This document shows positions 1 through 10,806 of a stretch of DNA of 32,570 nucleotides, piece after piece; the first letter of the stretch is position 1; each line of letters opens with the position of its first letter. The position numbers and the translations under genes are program-made. The DNA lies in assembly GCA_003427395.1 (NCBI GenBank), contig BFEA01000343.1, forward strand, positions 992,548 through 1,025,117, read 5' to 3'. The notes under the pieces were generated by a model that saw nothing but the letters and a program-made list of their open reading frames with translations, was not told the DNA's origin and did not search any database. Source of the stretch: Chara braunii. Lineage: Eukaryota; Streptophyta; Charophyceae; Charales; Characeae.

Positions 1-1758
1 ATCTCTTGTTTGCATGTTTGTCACAAGAGAGAAAATCAGTTGACGACGATAAAAGGAACGATCACACTCACAAAAACACAGAAACTTAATCGGACATGGA
101 CTCGTTCNAGATGTTACCCATTCTTTCTCGAATGACCACCTTTGTCTATGGCCGTCTGTCTGAATGCTTTCCTTCTCTNNGATCTTCTTTTTCGTCTAGG
201 TTCACATTGACGTCAGGCGGCAAGGGGTTGATCGTCTGCTGTGGTAGAGGCGTTTCCTTTCCCCAGGAGGCATCTGAGGCGGGGGTTCGTTGCCTTAGGG
301 ACCGGCCCTGTGATCGACTCGGAGTGGACCGCACTGCGGGGGGATACCATGCTGTTGTGGCCGAGCCGGCCCAACTTCTGAGATCCGAGGTTCACTCGGG
401 CAAGGACGAGGGGTATCNCAGACCACCTCCTAGGGGATGGACATTCTCTATTCACGGAAGACGTTAAGTCATTGTCGGCTTGCGCTAAGGAGGACCGTCA
501 TAGTTTACCCTTTGTGGCCNTCTNAGGAGCCACANACGAATGGAGAACTGACGCCAAAAGAAGCCCAGTTCGTGTTTTCACTAGCTATGAATGGAGTGCG
601 ACTAGGCACTATCTTCGCGGATAGGGTTGCACCATAAGAAGTGCGAACCTGAGGTGATCACACTTGTTGACGGGATGATGTGAATAGAGTATTGCTGTAA
701 ATATCTTCATGTCGAAAGCAGGTACTTTGGAACAGAGAGAGTAATTATTGTCGAGGAGGACAGAGCGATCAACAAAGTTTGAAGGTGGATCGCTGACCGT
801 AATGGGGCATCGAGCGTCCGATTGTTCGAGCTGGTCGCTGATTTGTATAGATGGTACCCGAGTTATTTGCAGATGGCATTCACACCTAAGTTAGAGGAAA
901 AGTGTGAAGTCATCATTAAAACAATGACACTCTAACTCTGCTTGAGAGTTGGGGCGCTCATATTTCGTGCTAGCAGTCAGTATGGGGTGGAATGAAAAAA
1001 CTTGGCAACGCATCTCATCCAGTCGAAAAAGTCGTGACAGTCCAGACGTCTGGCAGGCAGAGCGAAGATATTTTAGTCAGACGCCACTTGAGTGTCGCCT
1101 TGTGTATTGGTCATGTTTTGAGCTTTTATTGATAGGTGTTGTTTGAAGCCAAGTCAACCTTTGTCGTATGCATGATTGTATTACATATAAGTTGATTTTG
1201 GAAGATAAGTCAACNTGCGTTGACCTGAGTCTTTTTTTTTTTTTTTGAAAGNGTTTGTCTGAGTGACTCTTGATTATCTTCGAAAGAAGGGACTAGGATC
1301 GCTAGAAGTCTTCCTTACGCTTGGAACGTCACGTCCTAGTCGACCGACGTCGGTCCGATTCCTGGGAGATCAGCGCCCCAGGGACAGACGACGTTCGGGT
1401 CCACTTTGGCGTTTAACCATGCGTACCTATGCTACAGCGAACGAGCAAACGCCCTCGGCCGGCCCACCTCTGCAACTGCATTATAAAAGCCTTCGCATGT
1501 GGGTNGGTAGCTCGGCGGGGATACGCCCCTAAGGGTGGTGACAGCCCCTTAGGGAAGGTAAGTTGTGCCCCGCGAGAACCTGTCCTGTCGTAGGGGACCG
1601 CGGGATGNACAGCTGGCGCACTCGACCGGAGCGGCGACGGGTCGACGCGGGTTACCGTGTTGTCCCCNANCTGTCTCTAAAAAGTTGNAAAGNTAANTTT
1701 CTCNTGCNTGACGNGGCTGGGAGGGCCCTCGCTCGCGCNNGGGNCGATGCGCTCGACA
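1..1758 (+). repeat. 5' LTR, 3' portion
   Basis: This stretch is repeated at 13473-15232 with about 40 mismatches by eye plus a T-run length difference. It ends in gctcgaca, 2 bases before the primer-binding site, as an LTR should (CA end). The window begins inside the LTR, so its start is not seen. It contains a TATA box at 1482. The GC-rich stretch from about 1500 to 1758 would hold the R and U5 regions if transcription starts about 30 bases after the TATA. Short ORFs inside it are not conserved products and are not called. Confidence 0.95.
1482..1489 (+). promoter_or_regulatory. LTR TATA box
   Basis: TATAAAAG lies about 275 bases before the LTR end and is identical in the 3' LTR copy (14956-14963). 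It sits just upstream of the GC-rich segment expected to be R-U5, so it is the likely core promoter for the genomic RNA. The exact start site is inferred, not seen. Confidence 0.7.
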
Positions 1759-1760
1759 GG

Positions 1761-1778
1761 TGGCGCCGTTGTCGAGGA
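1761..1778 (+). other. Primer-binding site, tRNA-Asp type
   Basis: TGGCGCCGTTGTCGAGGA starts 2 bases after the LTR end. Its first 11 bases match the complement of the 3' end of plant tRNA-Asp (CCA plus acceptor stem). Two later positions differ from the canonical plant site, both transitions. This is where the primer tRNA anneals to begin minus-strand cDNA. The stretch from here to the gag start at 1963 is an untranslated leader. Confidence 0.85.
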
Positions 1779-1962
1779 TAACGNCAAACTACCGTTGTCC
1801 CTGGTGGAACGACACTCGGGAATGGAGCAAGTAAAAGATTGTGNCGTAGTGGTTGTCTAAGAAAAAAGGTTAGTAATCTCTGAGCCTCTATAAATGTAAG
1901 GGAGGAACCTTAATAGATGTCACCAAAACTCCTAGACTGATTTCTTGGGTTTATATTTTTAG

Positions 1963-3534
1963 ATGGACGGTGGCGCGGGACGTCGCGACAACGTTGACGA
2001 TGGGAGGAACGATATTCAGGAATTGGNACGGGTCATTCGGCAGTCGCAGCGAGAGCCCTACCCCAAGATTGATGTNNNATTGTTCGATGGGAATCATGCC
2101 TCTTCTTNGGCAGANAAGTTTGAGCAACTCNGGTATAGCAACGAATGGACGGATGAGAAGATGCTTCGCATGGTAAAAAGGTACTGTCAGGTGGGGTACN
2201 GAGACGAGATCGATGAGCTGGTGCAGATCTCTCGCNATTGGTCAGATTTTAAGGCGCGGTTGTTGGAGAAGTATCAGCTCAGCGATCGGTTGCTCGACCT
2301 GCAGGATTTGAGGGNGGTGGATCGTNAAAAGTTTGGTACAANCAAACAATTTTTATCGGAGTTTGAGCGTGTGGCTCGCCTAATCCCGGATTTGTCCGAC
2401 AAAGATCGCTGCCTCATCTTCCTTGATAACTTCAACGACNTNGAANAGTCGAAATTGGTTGAAGGGATGCAAGGGAGGTATGACTGGACTAAGGTCCGGC
2501 NGAATGCGNTGGTGGGGAAGTTCGACGATATCCTCNACCGGCTGTTGAGGCAGCAAAAGGAGCAGCGGGAAAAGGTGANGCTGGGAGAAGTAAAGGACGG
2601 TGAAATTTACAAAACTTTGACTTGCATGAGAGAAATGATGGAGGGCATGAAGGAGGAAAGGCTGAAGCTTCAAGTTATGTTGGCCAAANGGAAAAATAGT
2701 AAGAGGAAGGGGAAAGAGCCGACGAAANAAGAAAGTGACAGTGAGAGCGAGGAAGAAAAGGAGCCGCCTCGCAAGTTGACAAAGGCGGAGAGGAAGGTCT
2801 TGAATCAAATTTAAGGCGGACAGGGGACTTCCCGTAAACAGGGGAAGAACGATGGACAAAATAATCAAGGAGGGAGTGGCAATGCTGGCACTGGTTCGTC
2901 AGGACAAAGTTCCCAAGATCAATGGCAGTTCCAGCCGCAGGGTGGAAGAGGCCGCGGTCGAGGCCGTGGAAACGGACAGCGAAGCCGTTGGGCGTGGCAG
3001 CAGGAAGCTACGTGTAACTATTGCGCAGAAAAGGGCCATATTATGCGGNTTTGCCAACTCCTTTCAAAAGATGAGCAGGAAGGGATAGTNTTCACCACTA
3101 TACGTGGTGAAATCTTTGATTACGAAGGGAATTCGATCGACCCCAACATTGAAGGGGGTATGAGGAAGGAGGCGTATTGCCGAATGGGTCGTCCGCTACC
3201 NGCAACGTTCCGGGTTGCTTCTCCTGAAGAAGCACGGTTGGCCGAGGTCGTGGAGGTCATGGCGTCATTGCATATCTACGACTCACTGGTGGAGCCAGAA
3301 GGATTCAGGGAACAAGTAGTGGAACGAGCGCAAACCATCACTAGGCGGTTTGCCCGATGCCGGGACTCTATCATCCGACTTTATGTGGACATGGAGGAAG
3401 TCTGGCCTGGATTGCCGAATGTCTTTCTCTTTGGCGAATGGGGTGATAAAAGGGAAGATGTCTGGCCAAGCAGGGACATCGACTCTGAGAGAAACATCAC
3501 AAACTGGGCCAATGATAAGCACGATGCGACCTAG
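1963..3534 (+). pseudogene. gag: gag (capsid/nucleocapsid), interrupted by one stop
   Basis: Gag packages the element RNA into particles. The start is the first ATG after the leader, at 1963. One reading frame runs to 3534 (about 523 codons) but is broken by TAA at 2812-2814. Before the stop there is a retrotransposon-gag-like helical domain (about residues 45-200, rich in W, L and charged residues), then a highly charged K/E region. After the stop comes a Gly/Arg/Gln-rich basic stretch, then a CX2CX4HX4C zinc knuckle at 3013-3054 (C-N-Y-C ... H ... C), the nucleocapsid signature. About 160 further codons follow with no domain I recognise. Many single n bases occur without breaking frame, so they mark ambiguous bases, not missing ones. 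Recognition as gag is firm because of the knuckle and the position before pol. Confidence 0.88.
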
Positions 3535-3763
3535 GCCTGTGCTAAAGAGGAGTGCCCCGACTGTAGCCGTTCAGACTCGGGTGCGGCGACGAAACGAACA
3601 GCTTCAAAAGAAGAAAGAGTCTGAAAAGGCATTGGAAGAAGGGCCTATTTCCATTAGTGAGAACGAAGAGGACAATGAGGACGAGAAGTTGCGGGCCGAA
3701 GAGGAAGGACGGGTTCATCGTCGTGCACTGGAAGGGAGCCGGAGAAAGGGAAGGCCGAAGTAA
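3515..3763 (+). pseudogene. gag-pol linker segment (acidic/basic low complexity)
   Basis: The frame open here is +1 relative to gag and overlaps gag's last codons. It encodes a charged linker with Lys-rich then Glu/Asp-rich runs (for example KKKESEKALEEG and ENEEDNEDEK), of the kind often found between nucleocapsid and protease. The gag/protease frame reopens at 3679 and carries the chain on into protease, so the frame changes between about 3679 and 3763. This could be a remnant of a +1 gag-pol frameshift arrangement, or simply two compensating indels. No domain is recognised. Confidence 0.55.
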
Positions 3764-4776
3764 GCGAGGAGGAGCCACGAAAGAAGAAGAATATTTATTC
3801 GATCCCCGTGGAGCAGGGGGTCGATATCGAGCAACTTGTTAATAAGATTCTGGAAAGTCAGCGNGACTTGGTCACGCTAAANNAAATTTTGGCGGTATCG
3901 NNNAAAATTCNANAAGAGTTTAAACAGCGGATGACTCGTAAGAGTGTCATGACTGTTAAGCTCGNCGAAATCATTCCGNCGGAGGCTAACTGGTCCCCGC
4001 CTGGGACAAAGATGGANTGGCNAAGTGTGTCGACCGGCCATATGAAGGTCCAGATTGGACAGCAGGAGTANTCGGCACTTGTGTATGATGGAGCNGAGAT
4101 GAACATCATTCGTGAGCGCCATGCCATCGAAGCTGGGTTGAAGATCAACCGAGATGACTATGGGTTTTTGGTGGGAGCTAGTGGATCAACTCCATTTTGT
4201 GGAACAGCCAGTGGCGTTCTCGTCACGATCGGAAAGGTCAAGGTCCGTTCGTATTTCTACATGNTACCTAGAGTGGAACACGAGGTGGTTCTGGGAAGGG
4301 CANTCCTATGTCGATNGGAGAGCATCATCATTAACAAGCATGATGGAACCATGTTTGTAATCCTTTNTGATCCTGTCTGCGGTTATTATGAAGTGGTCAA
4401 GTGTGNGAACACTGGACCCNATTGCTCGTGGAACCGGNTGAACCCGGANTCCTATAGCTTCCCGGAGTCAGAAAAGTTGAGANGGGAGAAGGAATCGTTA
4501 GGGGAGGAGCCGAATGCTCGTGAGTTCTCGCTGACCCTGCCTGATATTGGGCAGGCAATCGATTTTGTGTCGACACATGCGGCGATTGATCCAAATGTGG
4601 TGCAAGCCTTGACGGAAATCATCACGGACACCGGAAGTGTAGGAACTATGCGCCTCGTTTACTCCCCGTCGGAGGGGAATAAGGGAGAAGATCAGGAATN
4701 GCCCTNCACCCGACANGGTCNTTTTTTAGAGGACGCAGGCTTGACACCGGCANCAAACGTAAGTACANNAAAGTAG
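3679..4776 (+). pseudogene. pol: pol: aspartic protease segment
   Basis: This segment would cleave the Gag-Pol polyprotein. It is in the same frame as gag, with the first internal ATG at 3808. A retropepsin-like core lies at about 4030-4330: the active-site loop is at 4075-4107 and a flap and second hydrophobic motif follow (GFLVGASGSTPF, then VEHEVVLGRA). The active-site triplet expected as Asp-Ser/Thr-Gly-Ala reads Tyr-Asp-Gly-Ala at 4084-4095, so the catalytic Asp position is occupied by Tyr. It stops at TAG 4774-4776 beside ambiguous bases. The pol chain continues one frame over at 4779. Identification rests on the loop context and the position between gag and RT. Confidence 0.78.
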
Positions 4777-4778
4777 GN

Positions 4779-5498
4779 GTGAAGNCGAAGCCGGTNCCTG
4801 TTCTGATCACTCAAGNGNAGGAAGTCTATTATCGTGAGGAGCACGAGTGGATCAGAGAAATGAAAAAGAGAGGTGAAAAGGGGCCATGTCGGTTAACCAA
4901 AGAAAGAGTGGAAAGTATGATCATTGGGGAGGAGGACCTCCTTACTGAGCAGGAAAAGGGATACATCATCGATATATTGAGGGAGGAACATCTCTCCTAT
5001 GCGTTTGATGATGATGAGCGAGGAAGGNTGGATGTNGATAAAATCCCGATGATNAGAGTTCATANTGTACCACATGAGCCATGGAATGTAAGAGGGNCAC
5101 GTTATCCGAACCCGAAGGATCACCGTAAGGTGGTCGCATACCTCGATGGAAAGATTCNGACAAAGGTTGNAGATTATTCTTACAGGCCGTATGCATCTCC
5201 ATGNNTCTGTTTCATCAAACCGAATGGTACTCTGCGATGGATTCAGGACCTCCANAAGCTGAATTCGGTGACAGTGCGAGATGCAGGAGGACTTCCANAT
5301 GCAGACCTACTGTNAGAATCTTGTGCAGGAAGGTCTATCATTACCCTCATCGATTTATATTNTGGGTATGATCAATTCCCGATTTACACTGCGGATCGGC
5401 CCAAGATGGCGATNCATACTCCTCGCGGGTTGATCCATATGTGTGTGGCACCGCAGGGGTGGACAAATGTCGTTGNCATTGTCCAGATATATATATGA
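4779..5498 (+). pseudogene. pol: pol: reverse transcriptase, N-terminal half
   Basis: RT copies the element RNA into cDNA. The segment has an N-terminal connection region, then RT fingers and palm: CFIKPNGTLRWIQDL, KLNSVTVRD, and motif A LIDLYxGYDQ with the first catalytic Asp at 5352-5354. The PQGWTNVV region precedes the YxDD loop. The frame ends at TGA within an AT run (about 5490-5498). The domain resumes in the next frame, so an indel in the ATATAT run splits RT between its A and C motifs. Confidence 0.9.
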
Positions 5499-6991
5499 CA
5501 AGGGTTATGCAGCCTTATTGTCNTAACATAACTTCGNCGTANATTGACGACTTGGCTATCCCAGGGTCTCNTACNAAAGACCTGACGGAGGTGTTGCCGG
5601 GCATTCGCNGATTTGTCTNGGAACATATCAATGATNTGGTGAAAGTTCTTAAGAGGTTGAAGGAGTTTAATCTNACAGCTAGTGNGATTAAGTCTCGACA
5701 NTGTATGAAGAGAGCANTGATTCTANGATTTCTCTGCGACGAGAAAGGTCGCCGACCGGACACGAAGAAGACTAATAAAATCTTGGAATGGCCGACCCCT
5801 TTCAAGTCAATCACGGATGTGCGAAGTTTCCTCGGAACCTGTGGATTTTGGCGCATCTTCATCCGCAGGTTTGCCGCCAGAGTGGAGCACTTGCNAAAGC
5901 TTGTGCGCAAGGGCCAGAAGTGGNAATGGGGCCCGAAGCAACAAGAGGCCGTGGAGGATATAAAGACTGAGTTTCGTNAGGGNGGATTGATCCTTGGAGT
6001 TCCTTTTTTCGACGATGATGAAAAACGTCCTTTTGTTATTGAGACTGATGCGGGGCCCACAGCCCTGGGAGGAGTCTTGATTCAGAAGGATGCTGAGGGA
6101 CAGGAAAGACCTCTCAGATTTGAGAGCAGGACTCTGAATGTTGTTGAGAGAAACTATTCCCAGTTCAAAAAAGAAACTTTGGCCATGCTTCACTGCTTCC
6201 GCATCTTTCAGAATTATGTGTTCGGTAGACGCTTCATCCTGCGGGTGGATCCGACTTCATTGGCTCAATCCTTAAGGAATTATTCACCTGCTGATCCCAC
6301 CATCGCACGATGGTTGACTTATATTTGGATGTTTGACTTTGAAATCGAGCGGATTTCGGGGAGTCATAATCGTGCTGATGGGTTGAGTCGGGTTGAATGG
6401 GACCCACAGGCGGATCAGGCAGAAAAATCAGTTCCAGTCGATGCCTTTCTGAAGGAAGAGGAGGCGCGATTGAGTATTAACACTCTTGCCTACCTGACTG
6501 ATGCAGCCACTCGCCATGGGAAATCGATATGGAATGCTCCTGCCTTTCACGAGGTACGTACAGAACTCGTGGTGGAGGAACCTTTCATCGACGAGGATCC
6601 ATGGGGCGAGCAGACCGCAGAGGAAATGATGAGGCTGGCTTTGACCGGTGACATCGACCTTATGCTTGATCCGCTAACGATTGAACAGGGCCATACGCGG
6701 GCTGATGACGCTTTCCAGATCGTTGGAAGGATGTCATATATCATGAATTTGTTGGTTCACGAGGATCGCCTGAGGATAATGAATGNGGAGGAAGGAGGCG
6801 GTGAGGTCAAAGAAGCGTTTAAGGAAAAGGAGTACGAAGGGGAATATAAGAAAATAGGCATGTGGTTGAATGGGGAATTGGGCGAAAGTGAGGTTGATCC
6901 GGTTGTGCGAGAGAAAAGCAAAGGATTCGTTTTTCGTGACGGTCATCTCTTTAAGAAGTTTGCTGATGGTGTCCCAAAGAGGGTGGTATGA
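5490..6991 (+). pseudogene. pol: pol: RT C-terminal half, RNase H and start of integrase
   Basis: This continues RT in a second frame (open from about 5441). The catalytic YIDD motif is at 5540-5551 (its Tyr codon has an n). The thumb/connection follows with a typical LGxCGFWRxFI motif near 5830. The RNase H domain lies at about 6020-6380, with acidic residues visible at 6047 (ETDAGP), 6173 (KKETLAML) and 6248 (RVDPTSL), and it ends with the ADGLSR motif typical of Ty3/gypsy. A variable acidic linker leads towards integrase. TGA at 6989-6991 interrupts the frame, which continues in the same register into the integrase zinc-binding domain. RT and RNase H catalytic residues are all present here. 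Confidence 0.92.
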
Positions 6992-8077
6992 GGGATCTCT
7001 CGGCAGTTGGATGTAATTGCTGCCCTGCATGATGGGATACCCGGCGGACACAGATCTGCGCGGGTAACTTTGAACAAGATCCAACGTCTTTATTTTTGTG
7101 AAGGGATGAGCAAGATGGTGATTGACTTTTGTAAATCTTGTTTCCCTTGCCAGCAGAGGTCTAACATCCGCTACCTCGAGCCCCTGAATCCATGTTATGT
7201 GGCAGAACCAGGTGCGGTGGTGCATTTGGATCTTTTGGGAATGTCACCTGGGATAAATGGGTACAGATACATCTTTGATGCACGGGGCAATTTGACTTGG
7301 TTTGTTGATGGTCGTGCCATTCGCGAACGTACAGGATCAGTCTAGGCAGAGTGCATTGAGGAATATTACCTCCGTTATCCATTTGTTCAAGAGATTGTTA
7401 TGGATCGAGGAGGCGAGTTTCGAGCAAAGGAGGTGCAAACGCTTTTAAAGAGACTTGGGGTGAGTTTCAGTTATACGACGAGAGCGCATCCCCAGGCCAG
7501 TGCACCCGTGGAACGAGGACATACCACCTTGTCTAACTTGTTGGCTAAATGGTGCAAGGGGGAACCATCAAGATGGCCAATTTATTTGAGGGCAGCCTTT
7601 TTTGTTTAGAATGTTACCATCAAGCGAACAACCGGGTATGCTCCCGTCACATTATGGTTCGGACGGCATGCGACTTTTCCGATTGAGAGTTCCCTGACCA
7701 CTTGGCAGAAACAGGACGTGGAAACAAAACTCTCAACAGAAGAGTTGTTGGAATTGAGGGCAAGACATATCATGGTGACTGAAGAACTAATTGAAGACGC
7801 GATTGTCTCTACTTCTGAAAGCAGGCAGGCTGATAAGAAAAATTGGACAAGGCCACGTGTACGAAAAGAGTCGTTGGAAGTGGGAGACATCGTCTTGTTG
7901 TATGATAGGTCGCTAGAAAAACAGTGGTCCAGAAAACTAGACAGTCGGTGGCTAGGACCATATCGGATCACTAGGAAAACAGAACATGGGGCATATGAAA
8001 TAGAGGAATTGGATGGATCTCGGAGTAGAAATTGGGTATCGGGTGCACATCTACGCAAGTTTATCCCAAGAGTTTAG
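6992..8077 (+). pseudogene. pol: pol: integrase, with two in-frame stops
   Basis: Integrase inserts cDNA into host DNA. The frame is the same as the preceding segment, with stops TAG at 7343-7345 and 7607-7609. The HHCC zinc-binding domain has His at 7028 and 7049 and Cys at 7139 and 7148 (SCFPCQQ). The catalytic core keeps all three acids: Asp 7229 (HLDLLG), Asp 7403 (MDRGGEF) and Glu 7511 (APVERGH). There are 35 residues between the last two, the classic D,D35E spacing. The C-terminal domain has a GPY/F-type motif (RWLGPYRI, about 7946-7970) and ends at 8077. No chromodomain follows. Confidence 0.93.
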
Positions 8078-8357
8078 TTAAAACTTTTAGAAAGGAAGGG
8101 TAGAGGAGGTAAATGGTAGCATCATTTTTGGTAACCTTTTTTCTTTTGTATTATGGTTCAGTTGGTTCAGACTTTTGTCTTAGGCTAACCAAGAAAGTTG
8201 TAAAGTATTAATTGAAGTATTGAGGTTGAAAAGTTATCAACGGGATTGTGACTCTTGTTGCAAGATGATTATGATACCAAAGGACTTTGTGAGATTCTTA
8301 TCATGATTGGATATTCATTGCAAGAAGTGTATTGTGAAATAGCTGATGGATACTTAT

Positions 8358-8565
8358 ATTGTTGAAGTGTTCATCATATATGAGAAGGACTTGAAAAAAA
8401 AAAAAAAAATCCAGAAATTCTTATGGGACTCCGTGTATGTGATTATGAATGTAAGAATTTATTGTTGAAGTGTTCATATCATATATGAGAAGGACTGGAA
8501 AAAAAAAAAAAAAAACCCTGAAATTCTTATGGGACTCCGTGTATGTGATTATGAATGTAAGAATT
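8358..8565 (+). repeat. Tandem duplication, unit about 104 bp
   Basis: Two adjacent copies (8358-8460 and 8461-8565) each start with attgttgaagtgttcat. Each contains an A run of 14-19 bases and ends in gattatgaatgtaagaatt. They differ by a few substitutions and by A-run length, so the duplication is recent relative to the element or kept similar. Confidence 0.92.
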
Positions 8566-9383
8566 CGTCAGTGCGAGTCTTAGGGGATGATTTGTACTTG
8601 AGTTATATGCCTGACTGGATTAACATGCGTTTATTCGTCAGACTTGTGATTCAATTATTTATCTTACCGTATGACTTGACTCTGTGTTAATTGTCATGAA
8701 ATGAGGAATCCTAATGTTGTGAGCCCCGTAGACGGTAGTGAGGCCTGCGCCGGAACTTTGTTCCTGGTCCATAGTGGGATGCTGTTATCCTTCCTTTCAG
8801 GGCGGATAACTGCACTATCGTCGAAAGGGAGGAAGGTGGTAATATGTTTGTTGGAACCTTGCTTGTGAGGGTGGCGATTACCGCTCGCCATGAGGGAAAG
8901 ATTGATCACCTTTTCATTTGTGGTGAATGGGGTCGCCTCGACTTTATGGCCGGGTCTGATCAGCTTGGGTCATAAGGGAGGGGTAGTTCAACCTTGTGGG
9001 TACGGTACTAACAGATGTATGACACTGGAATCGGAGGGAAAGTGGTGAGGCTCGAGTCTAAAGCGNGGCTTGACGTCGAGATGTTATCCTCTATGGATTA
9101 CACCACTCCTCGACGCATTCACAATACANGTAGNANATAAATCGTGCATGACAATTAAGNTGGAGTGGGAATTAGCCGGNCTGGANAAGGANTTTTGGAA
9201 AGGGTGATTTCTCTCTGGGATGGTGCCGGCACATGTTGTAGTATAGTGTGAGTACCCTTGTGTTTCGTGGGGCGCCCGGGTTAAACTCCTGACAGCGAGA
9301 GACATGCTGGGGTGTTAGGAATGCACCCCCATGGACACGAGAGGCCCAGGTTAAATTCCTGGCAGTATGTGCTGTGTGACGAC

Positions 9384-9468
9384 AGACCCGCAGGGGGTTA
9401 AGCCTGACGAGACCTAAACAGGGGGTTATAGCCTGAAGAGAGTCCCAACAGGGGGATAAGCCTGACCC
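9384..9468 (+). repeat. Three copies of a roughly 28-bp motif
   Basis: The core CAGGGGGTTAAGCCTGA-like motif recurs near 9390, 9419 and 9448 (period 29) with small changes. Function unknown. Confidence 0.8.
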
Positions 9469-9679
9469 ATCTATGAGAGACAATAAGAGAGAATGAGTGG
9501 CCGCCAGTGGGATGACACTGGGATCATTCTTCTGAAATGTTCTTGTAACTCCTCAGGTTGGATAAAGCCACCGGTGGATTCCAGGTTCCGGAAAAAAGAC
9601 CCGCCAGAGGTTAATTCTGGCCCCATTCCAACTCGTGACTGAATGAAAGTGCCTTCGAATGAAGATTCGAAAGAATCAA

Positions 9680-9767
9680 AAGGCTTGAAAGTAAGCCTCT
9701 GTATGTTGAAGGCTTGAAAGTAAGCCTCTATCTGTTTAAGGCTTAAAAGTAAGCCTCTGTTATGATT
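9680..9767 (+). repeat. Three 29-bp units, each a mini-hairpin
   Basis: Units start at 9680, 9709 and 9738 with an exact 29-base period. Each carries AAGGCTTGAAAGTAAGCCTC or a one-base variant. AGGCTT and AAGCCT can pair around a 6-base loop in every unit. Confidence 0.9.
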
Positions 9768-10741
9768 AAAAGTAGGTCAATGTTTGGCGTATTGTGAGTA
9801 ATGAAATATGTATGGAGTATTTCATAGAAGAGTATCCAGGTGATTATAAAAGGAAAGAAAGATGAACGACGGAAACGTCACTTTTCATGAGTGAGTATGT
9901 AAGATCTGGATTAATTTCAGATATAATGCGATTATGTGATATAATTGGTGAGATCTTATAAAGACTTCCTCTTGTATTGCTTTGTTAACATGGGACGGGG
10001 AAGGCTGTCAGGACAAAAACCCCTATAAGGGTTTCTGCCCGAGTTTGTCAAGGTCAGTCGCTGTCCGATTTTTTTATGGGATTGAGAAACTGGTTGAGAT
10101 TGACGTTGTTAAAAGTTGTCCAGCCCAACCCTATAACTGCGAAACCTAAAGTCTGACGTCGTTGATGTATGACGTCGTTGACATGTGACGACAACGGCGT
10201 CCGTTCGAGACAGCGGGAGTCGGCGGTATGGCCTGTCGTCCGCGGGTCTCGACATGGTCGCAGCGGTGGGCGGTCGTAGAAAGTTTGAGACTAGACTTAT
10301 TCTACCGAAAAGATGTCGAGCGGCTGCTAAGCCGCGCGATTTAGGGCCTAAGTAGGCTAAAAAGGAGGGATGCGCAGGGTATAGGGCTACGGTGCGAGAG
10401 GAATAGCAAGGTTTTTTTCCTTTTTTTTTGGCCGCCGGGTTAACCTCGAGCCAGGGTGAGGCCAGCAGGCCTATACCGAGGCCTACCCGATGGACGGGCC
10501 CGGAGTGGTGGATGGGCAGCCATCCATAGCGAAGAAGCGGGCAGGCAAAACCTGCAAGGTCACGGTATGGGGGAAACCTGACTGGGCGAGCTCTTCACAT
10601 AGGCGAGTCGCTCCTGTCATTATCATGATACGAGCTAGCCCAGTAGGTTATCGCAGAGGACTCTTACCTATCTGGTACCGGGATCAACCTTGGCTGCAAG
10701 CATCTTACCGGGCTAGCTCCTTTTGGAGCAGCCCAAGGCAG

Positions 10742-10806
10742 TTGGGCGCGGCCAATCTCGGTCGCGCGATCCTCAAGATCGCGCGGCTGAGATCTGCCGC
10801 GCCCAA
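10742..10806 (+). repeat. Long GC-rich foldback (30-bp arms)
   Basis: Arms at 10742-10771 and 10777-10806 pair around the loop ctcaa, with about 4 mismatches. The arms begin ttgggcgcgg and end ccgcgcccaa. A second smaller palindrome (cgttggc-ata-gccaacg) lies at about 10957-10973, just before the poly-A and N gap. It could form a strong RNA hairpin in the element transcript. No function is shown. Confidence 0.85.

Larger units (their letters stand above)
8078..10313 (+). other. Non-coding 3' internal region of the retrotransposon
   Basis: This is 2.2 kb after the integrase stop with no ORF of convincing length or recognisable domain on either strand, so no env-like or antisense gene is supported. 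It holds three short tandem arrays (8358-8565, 9384-9468, 9680-9767). It also holds several GGTTAA-centred motifs (about 9267, 9349 and 9608), two of which can form a 5-bp stem with a 7-base loop. Such long spacers after pol are known in Tat/Athila-type plant elements. Confidence 0.6.

Noticed and set aside
96-467. 123-codon ORF in the LTR
   Set aside because: The 3' LTR copy does not keep it open (stop from base changes), so it is not a conserved product.
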